Origin: JAEUIE01 sp047602475
GTDB lineage: Bacteria; Planctomycetota; Planctomycetia; Gemmatales; HRBIN36
Assembly (NCBI GenBank): GCA_047602475.1
Contig: JASGHE010000006.1
Span: 372,001-436,000 of the forward strand
Length of the DNA: 64,000 bases
Direction: 5' to 3'
How positions within the stretch are numbered: position 1 is the first letter of the stretch; each line of letters starts with the position of its first letter. Under the pieces are notes generated by a model. The model ran no database searches. It saw only the letters and a program-made list of their open reading frames with translations, and was not told where the DNA came from. Positions 9,558 through 18,091 of the stretch are shown here, in pieces. Both the position numbers and the translations under genes were made by a program.

Positions 9558-9828
9558 TCTTCCTAATTCTCGACTTCGGTCGTTTGTTATTCAATTTTGA
9601 AAACAGTGCAGCTTCTCGTTCTTTCCATCGCGCCAGATTGAGTTCCACCGCGGGGCCACTCTGCTCAGCTTCATCGAGTTTTTTCACCAGGTGAGCAACG
9701 GCTTGTCGTTTCTGTTCTTCACGAATGAGACGATTGATGTAAGCCTCAGTGTTTTCGAGTCCGTAGGAATCGGCCTGCGACTGGACCCAGTCTTGTAAGC
9801 GTTTCGGAAGTTTGAGCGTTAGGTTCAT
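9541..9828 (-). CDS. ParD-like antitoxin
   Basis: About 95 residues. The N-terminus (LTLKLPKRLQDWVQSQADSYG) is a ribbon-helix-helix DNA-binding segment followed by ENTEAYINRLIREEQKRQ, typical of ParD/CopG antitoxins. The C-terminal helix (ELNLARWKEREAAL) would wrap the toxin. ATG 9828 is preceded 6 nt upstream by TAAAAT, a possible -10 box, so the mRNA may be leaderless; TTG 9831 is an alternative start. It lies directly before the broken parE. Confidence 0.85.
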   Translation of the reverse strand: MNLTLKLPKRLQDWVQSQADSYGLENTEAYINRLIREEQKRQAVAHLVKKLDEAEQSGPAVELNLARWKEREAALFSKLNNKRPKSRIRKNAKSL

Positions 9829-9980
9829 CAAGATATTTTAGCACAACGCCGGAGTGCATAAAGAGGAAAACGACAGGCAGAGACATGTTCACTACAGTTT
9901 CCGCTTCTTACTTTCATCTCCTCACCAATTCTGCTACTCTGTACCACCCTGCCTTCGTCTCTCCAGCGAGTTTCCCTCCT

Positions 9981-11525
9981 ATGTTTTCAGCAGCGACCGG
10001 TCGTTGGCTTGCTCTTATTGCCGCTTATTTGGGTTGGCTCTTTGATGGCTTCGAGATGGGCATCTTCGGTGTCATTGGCAGGCAAGCCCTTCGAGCCCTT
10101 CTGCCGAAAGATCAACAGGGAGACGTCGATCTTTGGTTCGGTATCATCACAGCCCTGTTCCTCGTTGGTGCGGCGGGGGGCGGCGTGCTGTTTGGCTGGC
10201 TGGGTGATCGCATTGGCAGAGTGAAGGCGATGGCACTCTCGGTACTGACCTATGCGCTCCTCACGGGCTTGTGCGGCCTTGCACAGACTCCCTTGCAGTT
10301 GGCGATGCTGAGGTTCTTTGCCGCTCTGGGCATGGGCGGCGAATGGGCGCTTGGTGTAGCACTCGTGATGGAAGTCTGGCAGAACACAGGCAAGTCGATT
10401 TTACCCGGCGTCTCGGTACGGGCCTGGCTGGCAGGCATTATCGGGTCTGCCTCCAACCTCGGCTTTGCTGTGGTAGCCATGCTCAGTATCGGTCTGACGA
10501 CGGTTCTGGCTGATCTCAAGTCGGTCCTCGAAGCTCTTCATCTGCCCGATTGGATGGTTCAGGAACTGCTGGCAAACAGCGGTTGGCGGCTTTTGATGTT
10601 GCTCGGCATTACTCCTGCCATCCTGACGTTCCTTATCCGTCTGTTCGTCCCCGAATCGGAAAAGTGGAAGGAAGAGAAGGCCTCGGGGCGCACCAACAAC
10701 TGGGCTAATTCTGATATCTACGGCGTGATTCTTGGTACGGCAGCAGCGGTGGGTATCGCCTTTCTGTGGATGCCCAATTCGACACTGCACCTGTATGTCA
10801 AGATTGCCGGCACCGTGGTGGGTCTGTTGGTTTCCTGCGTTGCCTATCTCTATCCGGTGCAATCGTACATGGTGCGGTCTGGAGTGCAGGCACCTCAACG
10901 GTCATTCCTTCTCAAGCGTATGTTGCTTGCCACAGCCATCTCGGGTGTGGCTCTAATTGGCACATGGGCTTCCATCCAATGGGGAGTCCTCTGGGTGAGT
11001 AGCGCTGAACTCAATCCGAGGATTGCCGGCCCTCAGGGCATGACGTTGACTTATCCCACAGCCATGGGTTGGACGCAGTTCTGGTCAGCTCTGGCATCGG
11101 TCTTTGGCTGTCTGCTTGCAGCATGGATGGGTGACTGGTTTGGTCGACGACCTGCTTACTTCATCATCTGCCTGCTCGCTCTCGGCTCAACCTGGGGCTT
11201 TTATCAGTTGAATACAGAATACAACTACACCTTCCTTGCCTGGGCAGCAGCGTGTGGATTCTTCGCTGGCTCCTTCTATGGGTGGATACCTCTCTACTTC
11301 CCGGAATTGTTCCCGACCTCGGTGCGGGCGATTGGTCAGGGCTTTGGCTACAACTATGGTCGAATCCTCGCTGCTGTGGCCGCTCTACAAACCGGTGTGC
11401 TTACCAAAGATGTCTTTCATGGCAGCGTCCCCATGGCTGCCTCGGTGATGGCCTGCGTCTTCATCGTCGGCATGGTTATCATCTGGTTCGCTCCCGAGAC
11501 GCATGGCAAGGGACTTCCCGATTGA
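9981..11525 (+). CDS. MFS transporter (sugar/organic-acid porter type)
   Basis: About 514 residues and roughly 12 membrane helices. The start MFSAATGRWLALIAAYLGWL leads straight into the first helix; ATG 9885 would add 32 residues. Marker motifs are DGFEMGIFG in helix 1, GWLGDRIGR (loop 2-3 signature), GMGGEWALG in helix 4, a second GDWFGRRP repeat and LFPTSVRAIGQGF. This resembles metabolite:H+ symporters (sialate/benzoate-like group). A large loop between helices 6 and 7 is present. The substrate is not predictable. No operon partner. Confidence 0.88.
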   Translation: MFSAATGRWLALIAAYLGWLFDGFEMGIFGVIGRQALRALLPKDQQGDVDLWFGIITALFLVGAAGGGVLFGWLGDRIGRVKAMALSVLTYALLTGLCGLAQTPLQLAMLRFFAALGMGGEWALGVALVMEVWQNTGKSILPGVSVRAWLAGIIGSASNLGFAVVAMLSIGLTTVLADLKSVLEALHLPDWMVQELLANSGWRLLMLLGITPAILTFLIRLFVPESEKWKEEKASGRTNNWANSDIYGVILGTAAAVGIAFLWMPNSTLHLYVKIAGTVVGLLVSCVAYLYPVQSYMVRSGVQAPQRSFLLKRMLLATAISGVALIGTWASIQWGVLWVSSAELNPRIAGPQGMTLTYPTAMGWTQFWSALASVFGCLLAAWMGDWFGRRPAYFIICLLALGSTWGFYQLNTEYNYTFLAWAAACGFFAGSFYGWIPLYFPELFPTSVRAIGQGFGYNYGRILAAVAALQTGVLTKDVFHGSVPMAASVMACVFIVGMVIIWFAPETHGKGLPD

Positions 11526-11545
11526 GGTCCTTGAAGGCAACTACG

Positions 11546-11992
11546 ATGAAGTTCGTGGTAAATCGTCTGGATGACCTGCCGATCGACTCGCTGGAGGCAC
11601 TGGCCAAAGAGAGTGAGCACGAGGGTTGGCGGTTCCTCCGCCGACTGGTCGATGAGTGGATATCGGGAGCAAATCGGTTTGCAGAATCTGGCGAAGCGCT
11701 ATTCGCAGCCTGATCGGATGGAAACATCGTCGGCGTCTGTGGCTTGAATATCGATCCGTATGCAGCAGACTTCATCATCGGGCGGGTGCGCCGGCTCTAT
11801 GTAGCACAAGAGGCTCGTGGTCAGGGAGTGGGGCGTTCACTGGTTCAGGCTGTCGTCGATTCTGCACGAGGCCGGTTTCAGTTGCTGCGTGTGCGAACCG
11901 AGAACGCTGAGGCTGGCCGTCTCTACGAAAAGATGGGGTTCACTCAGGAAGTTAATGTGCCTGAATGTACCCACAGCCTTGAGTTGAAATAG
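11546..11992 (+). pseudogene. GNAT-family N-acetyltransferase interrupted by an in-frame TGA
   Basis: Starts MKFVVNRLDDLPIDSLEALA; the first part ends at TGA 11711-11713 after GEALFAA. The same frame then continues SDGNIVGVCGLNIDPYA and the acetyl-CoA-binding core RRLYVAQEARGQGVGRSLV (Q-x-x-G-x-G/A loop), ending RLYEKMGFTQ. A single CGA-to-TGA change would explain it. The N-terminal helix pair and the catalytic core are thus separated. It could be a nonsense mutation, a sequencing error or, much less likely, readthrough. Confidence 0.8.
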
Positions 11993-12011
11993 CTGAGTGA
12001 AAAGGGCGATC

Positions 12012-12434
12012 ATGAACATCACAGCCATCCCGTTTCATCAGTACCTTGGTCTGGAGTTCGCTGAGCCGCCGAATCTGTTGCAACTGAAAGCGCAGCCGCA
12101 CCATGCTAACCATCTGGGCACCATCCATGCTTCAGTGCTCATCGCCCTGGCCGAAGCGGGCAGCGGGCAGTTCCTGATGAATCATCTCAGTGATGGTACG
12201 GAGAAAGTGGGCGAGACGATCCTGCCCGTCATTCGTCGCATCGAAGCGAAGTTCCATCAAGGCGGGCAGGGGACTGTCTTTGCAAGATGCACGCTTGATC
12301 CCGCTTCGCTCTCCACCGTTCGCAGCGATCTACAAACGAAGCACCGTGCCAAGGTGCTGGTGCCCATGCAGGTGGTAGATGCACAAGGCACGTTGTTGCT
12401 GAGCGTTAGCTTCGGTTGGTTCATTCAGTCATAA
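12012..12434 (+). CDS. Hotdog-fold thioesterase (PaaI/DUF4442-like)
   Basis: About 140 residues from MNITAIPFHQYLGLEF; GTG 11997 is an alternative start. The NHLGTIHASVLIALAEAGSG segment matches the hotdog catalytic helix region (N/H-x-x-G-x-x-HGG variant with GTIHAS). Strands follow (ILPVIRRIEAKFHQ, VFARC, LVPMQVVDAQGTLLL, SFGWFI). Such enzymes hydrolyse acyl-CoA thioesters in the cytoplasm. It sits between the broken GNAT gene and a beta-lactamase-like gene with short spacing, possibly in one transcript. Confidence 0.72.
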   Translation: MNITAIPFHQYLGLEFAEPPNLLQLKAQPHHANHLGTIHASVLIALAEAGSGQFLMNHLSDGTEKVGETILPVIRRIEAKFHQGGQGTVFARCTLDPASLSTVRSDLQTKHRAKVLVPMQVVDAQGTLLLSVSFGWFIQS

Positions 12435-12443
12435 ATTGAAGTG

Positions 12444-13496
12444 ATGCACACCCCATTGCTAATCACCCTGCTTGCCCTGTTGCTATCCATCGCCCCCGCC
12501 CAGGCTCCGCCCGTGACGGGGAAGAAGGTTACCAGCTACGAGACTATCGATCAGGCCATGCAGGAGTTCATGAACCGCATCGGGGCCCAGGCGGGGACGG
12601 TGGCCATCTCCAAAGACGGCAAGTTGCTCTTCTCCCATGGCTACGGCTGGAGCGACAAGGCCAAGTCGAAACCGACTCAGCCCGATGCGCTGTTTCGGAT
12701 CGCCAGCGTCAGCAAGCCCATCACCGCTGCCGCCATCAAGAACGCTATTCGTGCCAACGAACTGAGCTTCGACACGAAGGCTTTCGAGTTCATCGGCATC
12801 AAACCTCCCAGCGGAAAGGAGATCGCCGATCCGCGGATTCTCACCATCACGGTTCGCCAACTGCTGAACCATCGTGGCGGGTGGGACCGGGACAAGGCGT
12901 TCGATCCCGTGTTTGCGTTTCGACGAGTGGAGCAGGAACTGCGTCTGGCCCGGTCGGCTGGGCCGAGGGATGTGATTCAGTTCATGCTCTTGCAGCCGTT
13001 GCAGTTTGCTCCGGGTGAACGATCAGCCTACTCGAACTTTGGTTACATCGTGTTGGGCCGGGTGCTGGAGAAGGCGATGAAGAAGCCTTTTGGCGAGTGC
13101 TTGGAGGAAAGCATCTTCAAGCCGCTCAAGATCACCGATATCAAGCTGGGGCACAGCTCTTCCAGCAAACGTGATGCCCGGGAAGTGTGGTATCCTGTCG
13201 GTGACAATGCCTTGTCTATGGAGGTGATGGATGCCAACGGCGGGATGATCGCCTCGGCCGCGGCACTGTGCCAATTCCTTGATGCCTATTGGATCGGCGG
13301 CGATCCGCGCAAGCCGGGCCAGCGGGGCAACTGGACCTTCTTCGGCAGCATGCCCGGCACCACTTCCATGGCCCGCCAGCGCACCGATGGTTACAACATT
13401 GTCGTGCTCTTGAATAACCGGCGGAACAATTCAGAAGATAATCCCGCCCTGCAAAAAGCGATGGACAAGGCAATCGAGGCGGTGAAGGAGAAGTAA
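12444..13496 (+). CDS. Secreted beta-lactamase-family serine hydrolase (class C/esterase-like)
   Basis: About 350 residues with signal peptide MHTPLLITLLALLLSIAPAQA. The S-x-x-K motif is SVSK near residue 88 (nucleophile Ser, base Lys), followed by AYSNFGY (Y-x-N) near residue 195 and a late MPGTTSMA segment near the usual third motif. The family covers class C beta-lactamases, D-amino peptidases and esterases; planctomycetes have many paralogues, most probably esterases or peptidases. GTG 12441 immediately precedes the ATG used. Confidence 0.88.
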   Translation: MHTPLLITLLALLLSIAPAQAPPVTGKKVTSYETIDQAMQEFMNRIGAQAGTVAISKDGKLLFSHGYGWSDKAKSKPTQPDALFRIASVSKPITAAAIKNAIRANELSFDTKAFEFIGIKPPSGKEIADPRILTITVRQLLNHRGGWDRDKAFDPVFAFRRVEQELRLARSAGPRDVIQFMLLQPLQFAPGERSAYSNFGYIVLGRVLEKAMKKPFGECLEESIFKPLKITDIKLGHSSSSKRDAREVWYPVGDNALSMEVMDANGGMIASAAALCQFLDAYWIGGDPRKPGQRGNWTFFGSMPGTTSMARQRTDGYNIVVLLNNRRNNSEDNPALQKAMDKAIEAVKEK

Positions 13497-13524
13497 AACT
13501 CCTTCTCTTCCCCGGTCTACGCAC

Positions 13525-13544
13525 CATCACGACGGAGCGTGATG
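13525..13544. repeat. Short palindromic repeat, CATCACG family (single copy)
   Basis: CATCACGACGGAGCGTGATG is a near-perfect palindrome. Other copies lie at 26083, 26192, 49522, 49593, 61931, 62005 and 63503. Here it stands alone 29 bp after the serine-hydrolase stop and may act in mRNA 3'-end stability. Confidence 0.75.
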
Positions 13545-13656
13545 GCAACTGTGCATTCATCAAGCCCTCATTCTCCTCATCAGTACGCTGGTTCCCAATG
13601 ACTCCTGTTCCAGAGCGAAGTAGAATAGTGTCACCTCTCTTCGCTTTGGGTGTGCC

Positions 13657-14466
13657 ATGGTTACGCAGTTGTCCAGCGGGTGTTTTCTCGGCAAGGTGCT
13701 GAACCGTCGGCGCTTCGAGGGTATCCTTCTGACGGAAACCCGGCATCTACGGAACGACTGGCTGCCGACGCATGCTCATCAGAATGCCTACTTCTGCCTG
13801 ATTCGCCGGGGGCAGTTCTCGGAACGCTTTGGCAGCAGGGAAAGAGTGTGCAAGCCGGGGATGCTGACCTACCATCCGCCTCAAGAGCGACATTCGGAAC
13901 GGATCGAATCGGACTGCTCCGCCTCGTTCAATGTCGAGCTGGAACCACGCTGGCTGCAATGGGCGACGGCACATTCTCCCGCGCCGCTCGAATCGTGTGA
14001 GATTGACGATGCTGAACAAACCTGCCTGGCCGGGCGGCTGCATCGTGAGTTTGAACTCAACGACAGCGTCTCGTCGTTGGCCATTCAGGGGCTGACTCTG
14101 GAACTGCTTGCCGGGCTGATTCGTTCACAACGGATAGAGCCTCGTATCCCCGCGTGGCTCCAGCGCGTACGACAGGTGCTGCATGATCGCTTTTCGGATC
14201 GTCTCGAGTGGAACGAACTGGCGACCGTCGCCGGGGTGCATCCCGTCTATCTGGGACAGTGCTTCCGCAAGCACTTCCATTGCACTCCCGGTGACTATCA
14301 GCGGAAGTTGCGGATCGATTGGGCCAGACAGCAGTTGCAGAAGAATGACATGACCCTGGCTGAGATCGCCCTCCACGCCGGCTTCGCTGATCAAAGCCAT
14401 CTCACGAGACATTTCAAACAGCACACCGGGCTGACCCCGATGGCCTATCGCCGGGACTGCCGTTGA
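13657..14466 (+). CDS. AraC-family transcriptional regulator
   Basis: 269 residues. The N-terminal cupin-like sensor is about residues 20-110 (THAHQNAYFCLIRRGQF, MLTYHPPQERH). The C-terminal double helix-turn-helix covers about residues 165-265: ELATVAGVHPVYLGQCFRKH, LAEIALHAGFADQSHLTRHF, then GLTPMAYRR. A TAGAAT box near 13620 may be its -10. No obvious target gene is adjacent; the upstream gene is co-oriented and ends 160 bp before. The effector is unknown. Confidence 0.88.
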   Translation: MVTQLSSGCFLGKVLNRRRFEGILLTETRHLRNDWLPTHAHQNAYFCLIRRGQFSERFGSRERVCKPGMLTYHPPQERHSERIESDCSASFNVELEPRWLQWATAHSPAPLESCEIDDAEQTCLAGRLHREFELNDSVSSLAIQGLTLELLAGLIRSQRIEPRIPAWLQRVRQVLHDRFSDRLEWNELATVAGVHPVYLGQCFRKHFHCTPGDYQRKLRIDWARQQLQKNDMTLAEIALHAGFADQSHLTRHFKQHTGLTPMAYRRDCR

Positions 14467-14471
14467 TATTT

Positions 14472-14652
14472 AGCCCCCGGCTCTTCAAGCCGGGGGTCGA
14501 TCACGCTGTGAAATGGATATCAACTCATCATCAAAAAAAGGCGCGCTCACGGCAAAGCCGTCGTGTCTCTGTGTCATCGCCTTATGTTGTCTATCGAACC
14601 ATCATACTGCCTCAGCCCGATCGCCCCCCGGCTTGAAGAGCCGGGGGCTAAA
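14472..14652. repeat. Inverted pair of CCCCCGGCTcttcAAGCCGGGGG palindromes
   Basis: One hairpin (14472-14496) has the form AGCCCCCGGCT-cttca-AGCCGGGGG. A second in opposite orientation (14624-14646) lies about 130 bp away; both are followed or preceded by the same GATC(A/G)C flank. The pair fills most of the gap between the AraC gene and the S41 protease. Single related copies lie at 32831 and 53870. Confidence 0.8.
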
Positions 14653-14738
14653 TGATTCTATCTTCTTTATTGTGTTCAAGAAACGGGGCTGGGTTTGCCC
14701 GACAATGGTGGCGTTGATTTACCTTGTGGAGAACCCTC

Positions 14739-15854
14739 ATGTCACGTCACTGGTTCGTTCTGCTTTCACTGTTTCTGTTCACCTCGATGACTATTGCCCA
14801 GCAGCCTGAGGGCAAGCCGCTCAGTATCACCTCCGAAGAACGGGACGCGGCGGTTTTGGCTATCGGCAAGGAGTTCGATACCCGCTACGTTTTCCCGGAG
14901 GTGGCTACCAAGGTGAAAGAAGCTCTTGAAGCTAAGGTCAAAGAGAAGAGCTATGATTCCATTACGACCGGACAGGCACTGGCTGAGAAATTGACGACCG
15001 ATATCCAGGCCATCTGCAGAGATAAGCACGTCCGGGTGAACTGTAGCAACGAGAAGCTTCCCGCTCGCACCGGTCAACAGAGGCCGTCGCCGGCTGACAT
15101 GAAGAAGATGCAGGAAGGGATGAAGGCGCGCAACGCCGGGTTCACCAAGGTCGAAAGGCTGCCCGGCAACATCGGCTACTTTCGCCTCGATGGCTTCATG
15201 AACCCCGAGGCTGGTAAAGAGCCACTGCTGGCCACCATGATGTTCCTGCAAAACACCGATGCCCTGATCATCGACCTTCGCTACAACGGCGGCGGCACCC
15301 CGGACATGATCCGCGACTTGTGCAGCTACTTCTTCGATGCCGAGCCGGTGCATTTGAACAGCATGTACTTCCGCCAGGGCAACCGCAAGGAGGAATTCTG
15401 GACGAACAAGGAAGTGCCAGGGCCACGCTATCTCAACAAGGATGTTTATCTTCTGACCAGTGCCTTTACGTTCTCCGGCGCTGAGGAATGCGCCTACAAC
15501 TTCCAGACCCAGAAGCGGGGCACCATCGTGGGCGAGACGACGGGTGGCGGCGCCCATCCGGGCGGCATGGTGCCCGTCGCTGACCACTATTCCATCTTCA
15601 TCCCTACCGGCCGGGCCATCAATCCGGTCACCGGCACCAACTGGGAAGGCGTCGGCGTCAAGCCCGATGTGGCAGTCAATGCCGACAAAGCCCTGCAGAT
15701 AGCCCAGGAACTGGCGATCAAGAAACTACTCGATTCCAAGGATGAAGCAGTGAAAAGCCGGGTAAAACAGGATGTGGAACAAAGCAAGCGGATGGAGCAA
15801 CGGATCGAACAGCGACGACAGGCAGCGTTGAAGGAACGGGAGGGGAATAAGTAA
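14739..15854 (+). CDS. Secreted S41-family peptidase (C-terminal processing/IRBP-like)
   Basis: 371 residues; start MSRHWFVLLSLFLFTSMTIA gives a signal peptide. The N-terminal helical domain (about residues 30-110) is of the IRBP/tricorn-like type. The S41 core has IDLRYNGGGTPDMI, the nucleophile Ser246 in AFTFSGAEE and GETTGGGAHPGG. No PDZ domain is evident. The basic, coiled C-terminus (QRIEQRRQAALKERE) is unusual. It should cleave peptides in the periplasm or outside the cell. Confidence 0.9.
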   Translation: MSRHWFVLLSLFLFTSMTIAQQPEGKPLSITSEERDAAVLAIGKEFDTRYVFPEVATKVKEALEAKVKEKSYDSITTGQALAEKLTTDIQAICRDKHVRVNCSNEKLPARTGQQRPSPADMKKMQEGMKARNAGFTKVERLPGNIGYFRLDGFMNPEAGKEPLLATMMFLQNTDALIIDLRYNGGGTPDMIRDLCSYFFDAEPVHLNSMYFRQGNRKEEFWTNKEVPGPRYLNKDVYLLTSAFTFSGAEECAYNFQTQKRGTIVGETTGGGAHPGGMVPVADHYSIFIPTGRAINPVTGTNWEGVGVKPDVAVNADKALQIAQELAIKKLLDSKDEAVKSRVKQDVEQSKRMEQRIEQRRQAALKEREGNK

Positions 15855-15880
15855 CTATGTTGTAATATCCAGCAAGGTGG

Positions 15881-16111
15881 TCAATCCATGCGATGATCAC
15901 CTTGCTGCTCTTTCAGCGTTGCGATGCCTTGTTCAAACTCATCCAAAGTCAAATCAGCAAACAAGGCACGTCGCTCTTCCGTATAGTTACCCTGGCCTAT
16001 TCCCATCTGGCTGAAAAGTCGAAGTGTCGCGGGAACACCCATTTCTCTACAGAGTATTGCGAAAGCCTTGCGGTTAAGTTCCGGAAGTGTCGGTAGAGTG
16101 GTAGTTGTCAT
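15881..16111 (-). CDS. Small partner protein of PIN toxin (antitoxin-like)
   Basis: 76 residues (LPELNRKAFAILCREMGVPA, then GIGQGNYTEERRALFADLTL). The 'YTEER' module resembles small proteins adjoining PIN genes in cyanobacteria and planctomycetes. Its ATG overlaps the PIN gene stop by 4 bp, with the toxin gene first, the reverse of the common order. An antitoxin role is inferred from coupling and size. Confidence 0.7.
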   Translation of the reverse strand: MTTTTLPTLPELNRKAFAILCREMGVPATLRLFSQMGIGQGNYTEERRALFADLTLDEFEQGIATLKEQQGDHRMD

Positions 16112-16545
16112 GGAGTCAATTCCTGCATGAGTTCCAGTGGGCTTATGATACGAAACGTGGTATCGATACGAACGGCTCGGTGTCGAAGACGATCATCTGA
16201 GCTGACAAAAAAATCAACATTGCCTGATTCAGCGGTAGCCAGGTGAAGAGCATCCAGGAGTGAGACGCCCGCCGCAGTCCAGTCGTTCGCCCGTTGTGCA
16301 ATTGGTTGTGAGTGAGCAATAAACTTAGTTGCCATCGCCAAGATCGACTGAGCAAATTCTTTTCTCGCCTGATTGGGATTGCGGTCGTTCTCGAAGAGCA
16401 ATGCGTCTGAGTTCACCAGGTTATGGACACCTTCGTGAAAATATACCAACAGCGCATCAATTGCTTCGGTTTCTAAATGTATCCGTATTTGAGTCTGGTC
16501 GTCGAACGACCTTTTTACGCAACACATATCCAAGTAAATCAGCAT
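16108..16545 (-). CDS. PIN-domain toxin (VapC-like)
   Basis: 145 residues starting MLIYLDMCCVKRSFDD; Asp6 is the first metal ligand. LLDALHLATAE and DFFVSSDDRLRHRA give the later acidic residues of the PIN fold. GGAG lies about 12 nt before the ATG. PIN toxins are Mg-dependent RNases that commonly cleave tRNA or rRNA. Divergent from the dihaem cytochrome gene; a palindromic TATAAT/ATTATA sequence near 16568 may serve this strand as a -10 box. Confidence 0.85.
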   Translation of the reverse strand: MLIYLDMCCVKRSFDDQTQIRIHLETEAIDALLVYFHEGVHNLVNSDALLFENDRNPNQARKEFAQSILAMATKFIAHSQPIAQRANDWTAAGVSLLDALHLATAESGNVDFFVSSDDRLRHRAVRIDTTFRIISPLELMQELTP

Positions 16546-16659
16546 GGGTTAAGTGCTCCTGTTTCGTATTATACAGTTCAAATGAAATGCAAGGCACCGG
16601 TTGCACCCTTACGAGAAACAGGGTATCTTCAAGTAGCCATTTCTCCTGGGATCGATCCC

Positions 16660-18012
16660 ATGTTCAAGACTAAGATCCAAGACTCCCGTCGCTACGTCGG
16701 TTGGGCTTTGCTTGTTATCATTCCTCTCGTTTTGGTCTATTTCTTTTCACCGGGTCTACCGGTGTTGATTGGCCCGTGGGCATGGAGTGGAGAAAAGTCC
16801 CGAGGCGAGGAACTCTTCACCCACGTCTGGACGCCCGGCGATTCGCTAGCCGGCGGCGATGGGCTAGGGCCGGTTTTCAACGCCACCTCCTGCGCGGCGT
16901 GCCACTTCCAGGGCGGTCTGGGTGGTGCCGGCGAAAGTAAGGGCAACGTCAGCCATTTTGTCGTCCGCAATACTCACCAGAACCCTGCGGCAGATGGCAT
17001 GATCCATGCCGCCAGCATCTCGACGAACTATCAGGAATCGCCCTCATTGCTGCACAAGATGTTCCCCGTCATTAAAGGGAGCAGAACTACCAAGCGTGAA
17101 GGACACTGTACTTATACGGTGACCATTCCCGACTTCGATCCAGTGCGGGTCGAGGCACTCAACGCTACCGCCCTGTTCGGGGCAGGCTGGATCGACAAGA
17201 TCTCTTCCAAGGCCATCATCCATCAACAGTTCTCCCAGTCGTTTGCGGGCACCTGGGTGGAATTGACTGAAGGTAAGTTTGACATCAGGCCGCTGGGTAA
17301 GTTCCGCCAGTTGCCCAACGGCAAGATCGGCAAGTTTGGCTGGAAGGCCCAGTTCGCCACCCTCGAAGAGTTTGTCGCAGCGGCCTGTGCCAATGAACTG
17401 GGCCTGAGTACGCCGATCAAGGATCAGCCTGCTCCCTTGGGCACTCCCACCTATGTTTCCACCGGGACCGATATTTCCTGGCGACAACTGCGGGATATGA
17501 CTGCCTTCGTCTCCACGCTGCCCCGACCCATCGAAGTGCTGCCCGAACAAGCTGATCTGGCTGAGCAGGCTATCGAAGGCAAGAGGCTATTTGGCAAGGT
17601 GGGTTGCGCAGCCTGCCACGTGCCGGACCTATCAGGGGTCAAAGGCGTCTACAGTGATTTTCTGCTCCATGATGTGATGACACCGCTCGATGGAAATCGA
17701 GGTGCTGGTGGTGGAGAAGATGGTTACGATCCATCTGAACCTCCGGGCCTGCCGGAACGCCATCCGGGCGAGCCGCTGAATAACGAATGGAAGACGCCGC
17801 CGCTCTGGGGCGTGGCCAGCTCAGCTCCGTACATGCACGATGGCGGCTCGCCGACACTACAATCCGCCATCCTGCGGCATAAGGGCGATGCGACCGGAGT
17901 GACGAAAGCCTACCAGAAGCTGAACGCTCAGGACAAACAGGCGATCATTGAGTTCCTCAAGACGCTGCAAGCGCCGAAAGACGCGGCACCAGTGGCTAAG
18001 GCAGACAAGTAG
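16660..18012 (+). CDS. Membrane-anchored dihaem cytochrome c oxidoreductase (DUF1111/CxxC)
   Basis: 450 residues from MFKTKIQDSRR; one N-terminal membrane helix (about 12-30) exports the rest. Two haem c sites are C78AACH82 and C316AACH320. The late segment TPPLWGVASSAPYMHDGGSPTL carries a Met or His that could be a distal ligand. It resembles the DUF1111 dihaem oxidoreductase family, related to MauG/cytochrome c peroxidases. Probable role: periplasmic electron transfer or peroxide reduction. It stands alone; the frame upstream to 16477 overlaps the PIN gene and is not used. Confidence 0.86.
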   Translation: MFKTKIQDSRRYVGWALLVIIPLVLVYFFSPGLPVLIGPWAWSGEKSRGEELFTHVWTPGDSLAGGDGLGPVFNATSCAACHFQGGLGGAGESKGNVSHFVVRNTHQNPAADGMIHAASISTNYQESPSLLHKMFPVIKGSRTTKREGHCTYTVTIPDFDPVRVEALNATALFGAGWIDKISSKAIIHQQFSQSFAGTWVELTEGKFDIRPLGKFRQLPNGKIGKFGWKAQFATLEEFVAAACANELGLSTPIKDQPAPLGTPTYVSTGTDISWRQLRDMTAFVSTLPRPIEVLPEQADLAEQAIEGKRLFGKVGCAACHVPDLSGVKGVYSDFLLHDVMTPLDGNRGAGGGEDGYDPSEPPGLPERHPGEPLNNEWKTPPLWGVASSAPYMHDGGSPTLQSAILRHKGDATGVTKAYQKLNAQDKQAIIEFLKTLQAPKDAAPVAKADK

Positions 18013-18091
18013 CATTTTGTCCCTCGCCATTCCAACTTGATCATTCCCCAGCCCTTTGTTATGTCCTCAGCCTGAAAGTGAGGACTGGGGT

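Noticed and set aside
11711..11713. TGA in the GNAT gene as selenocysteine or readthrough
   Set aside because: No SECIS-like hairpin follows and the position is not a catalytic site. A CGA-to-TGA change or sequence error is simpler.
16477..16659. Longer N-terminus for the dihaem cytochrome
   Set aside because: It would overlap the divergent PIN gene and push the membrane anchor 60 residues inward.
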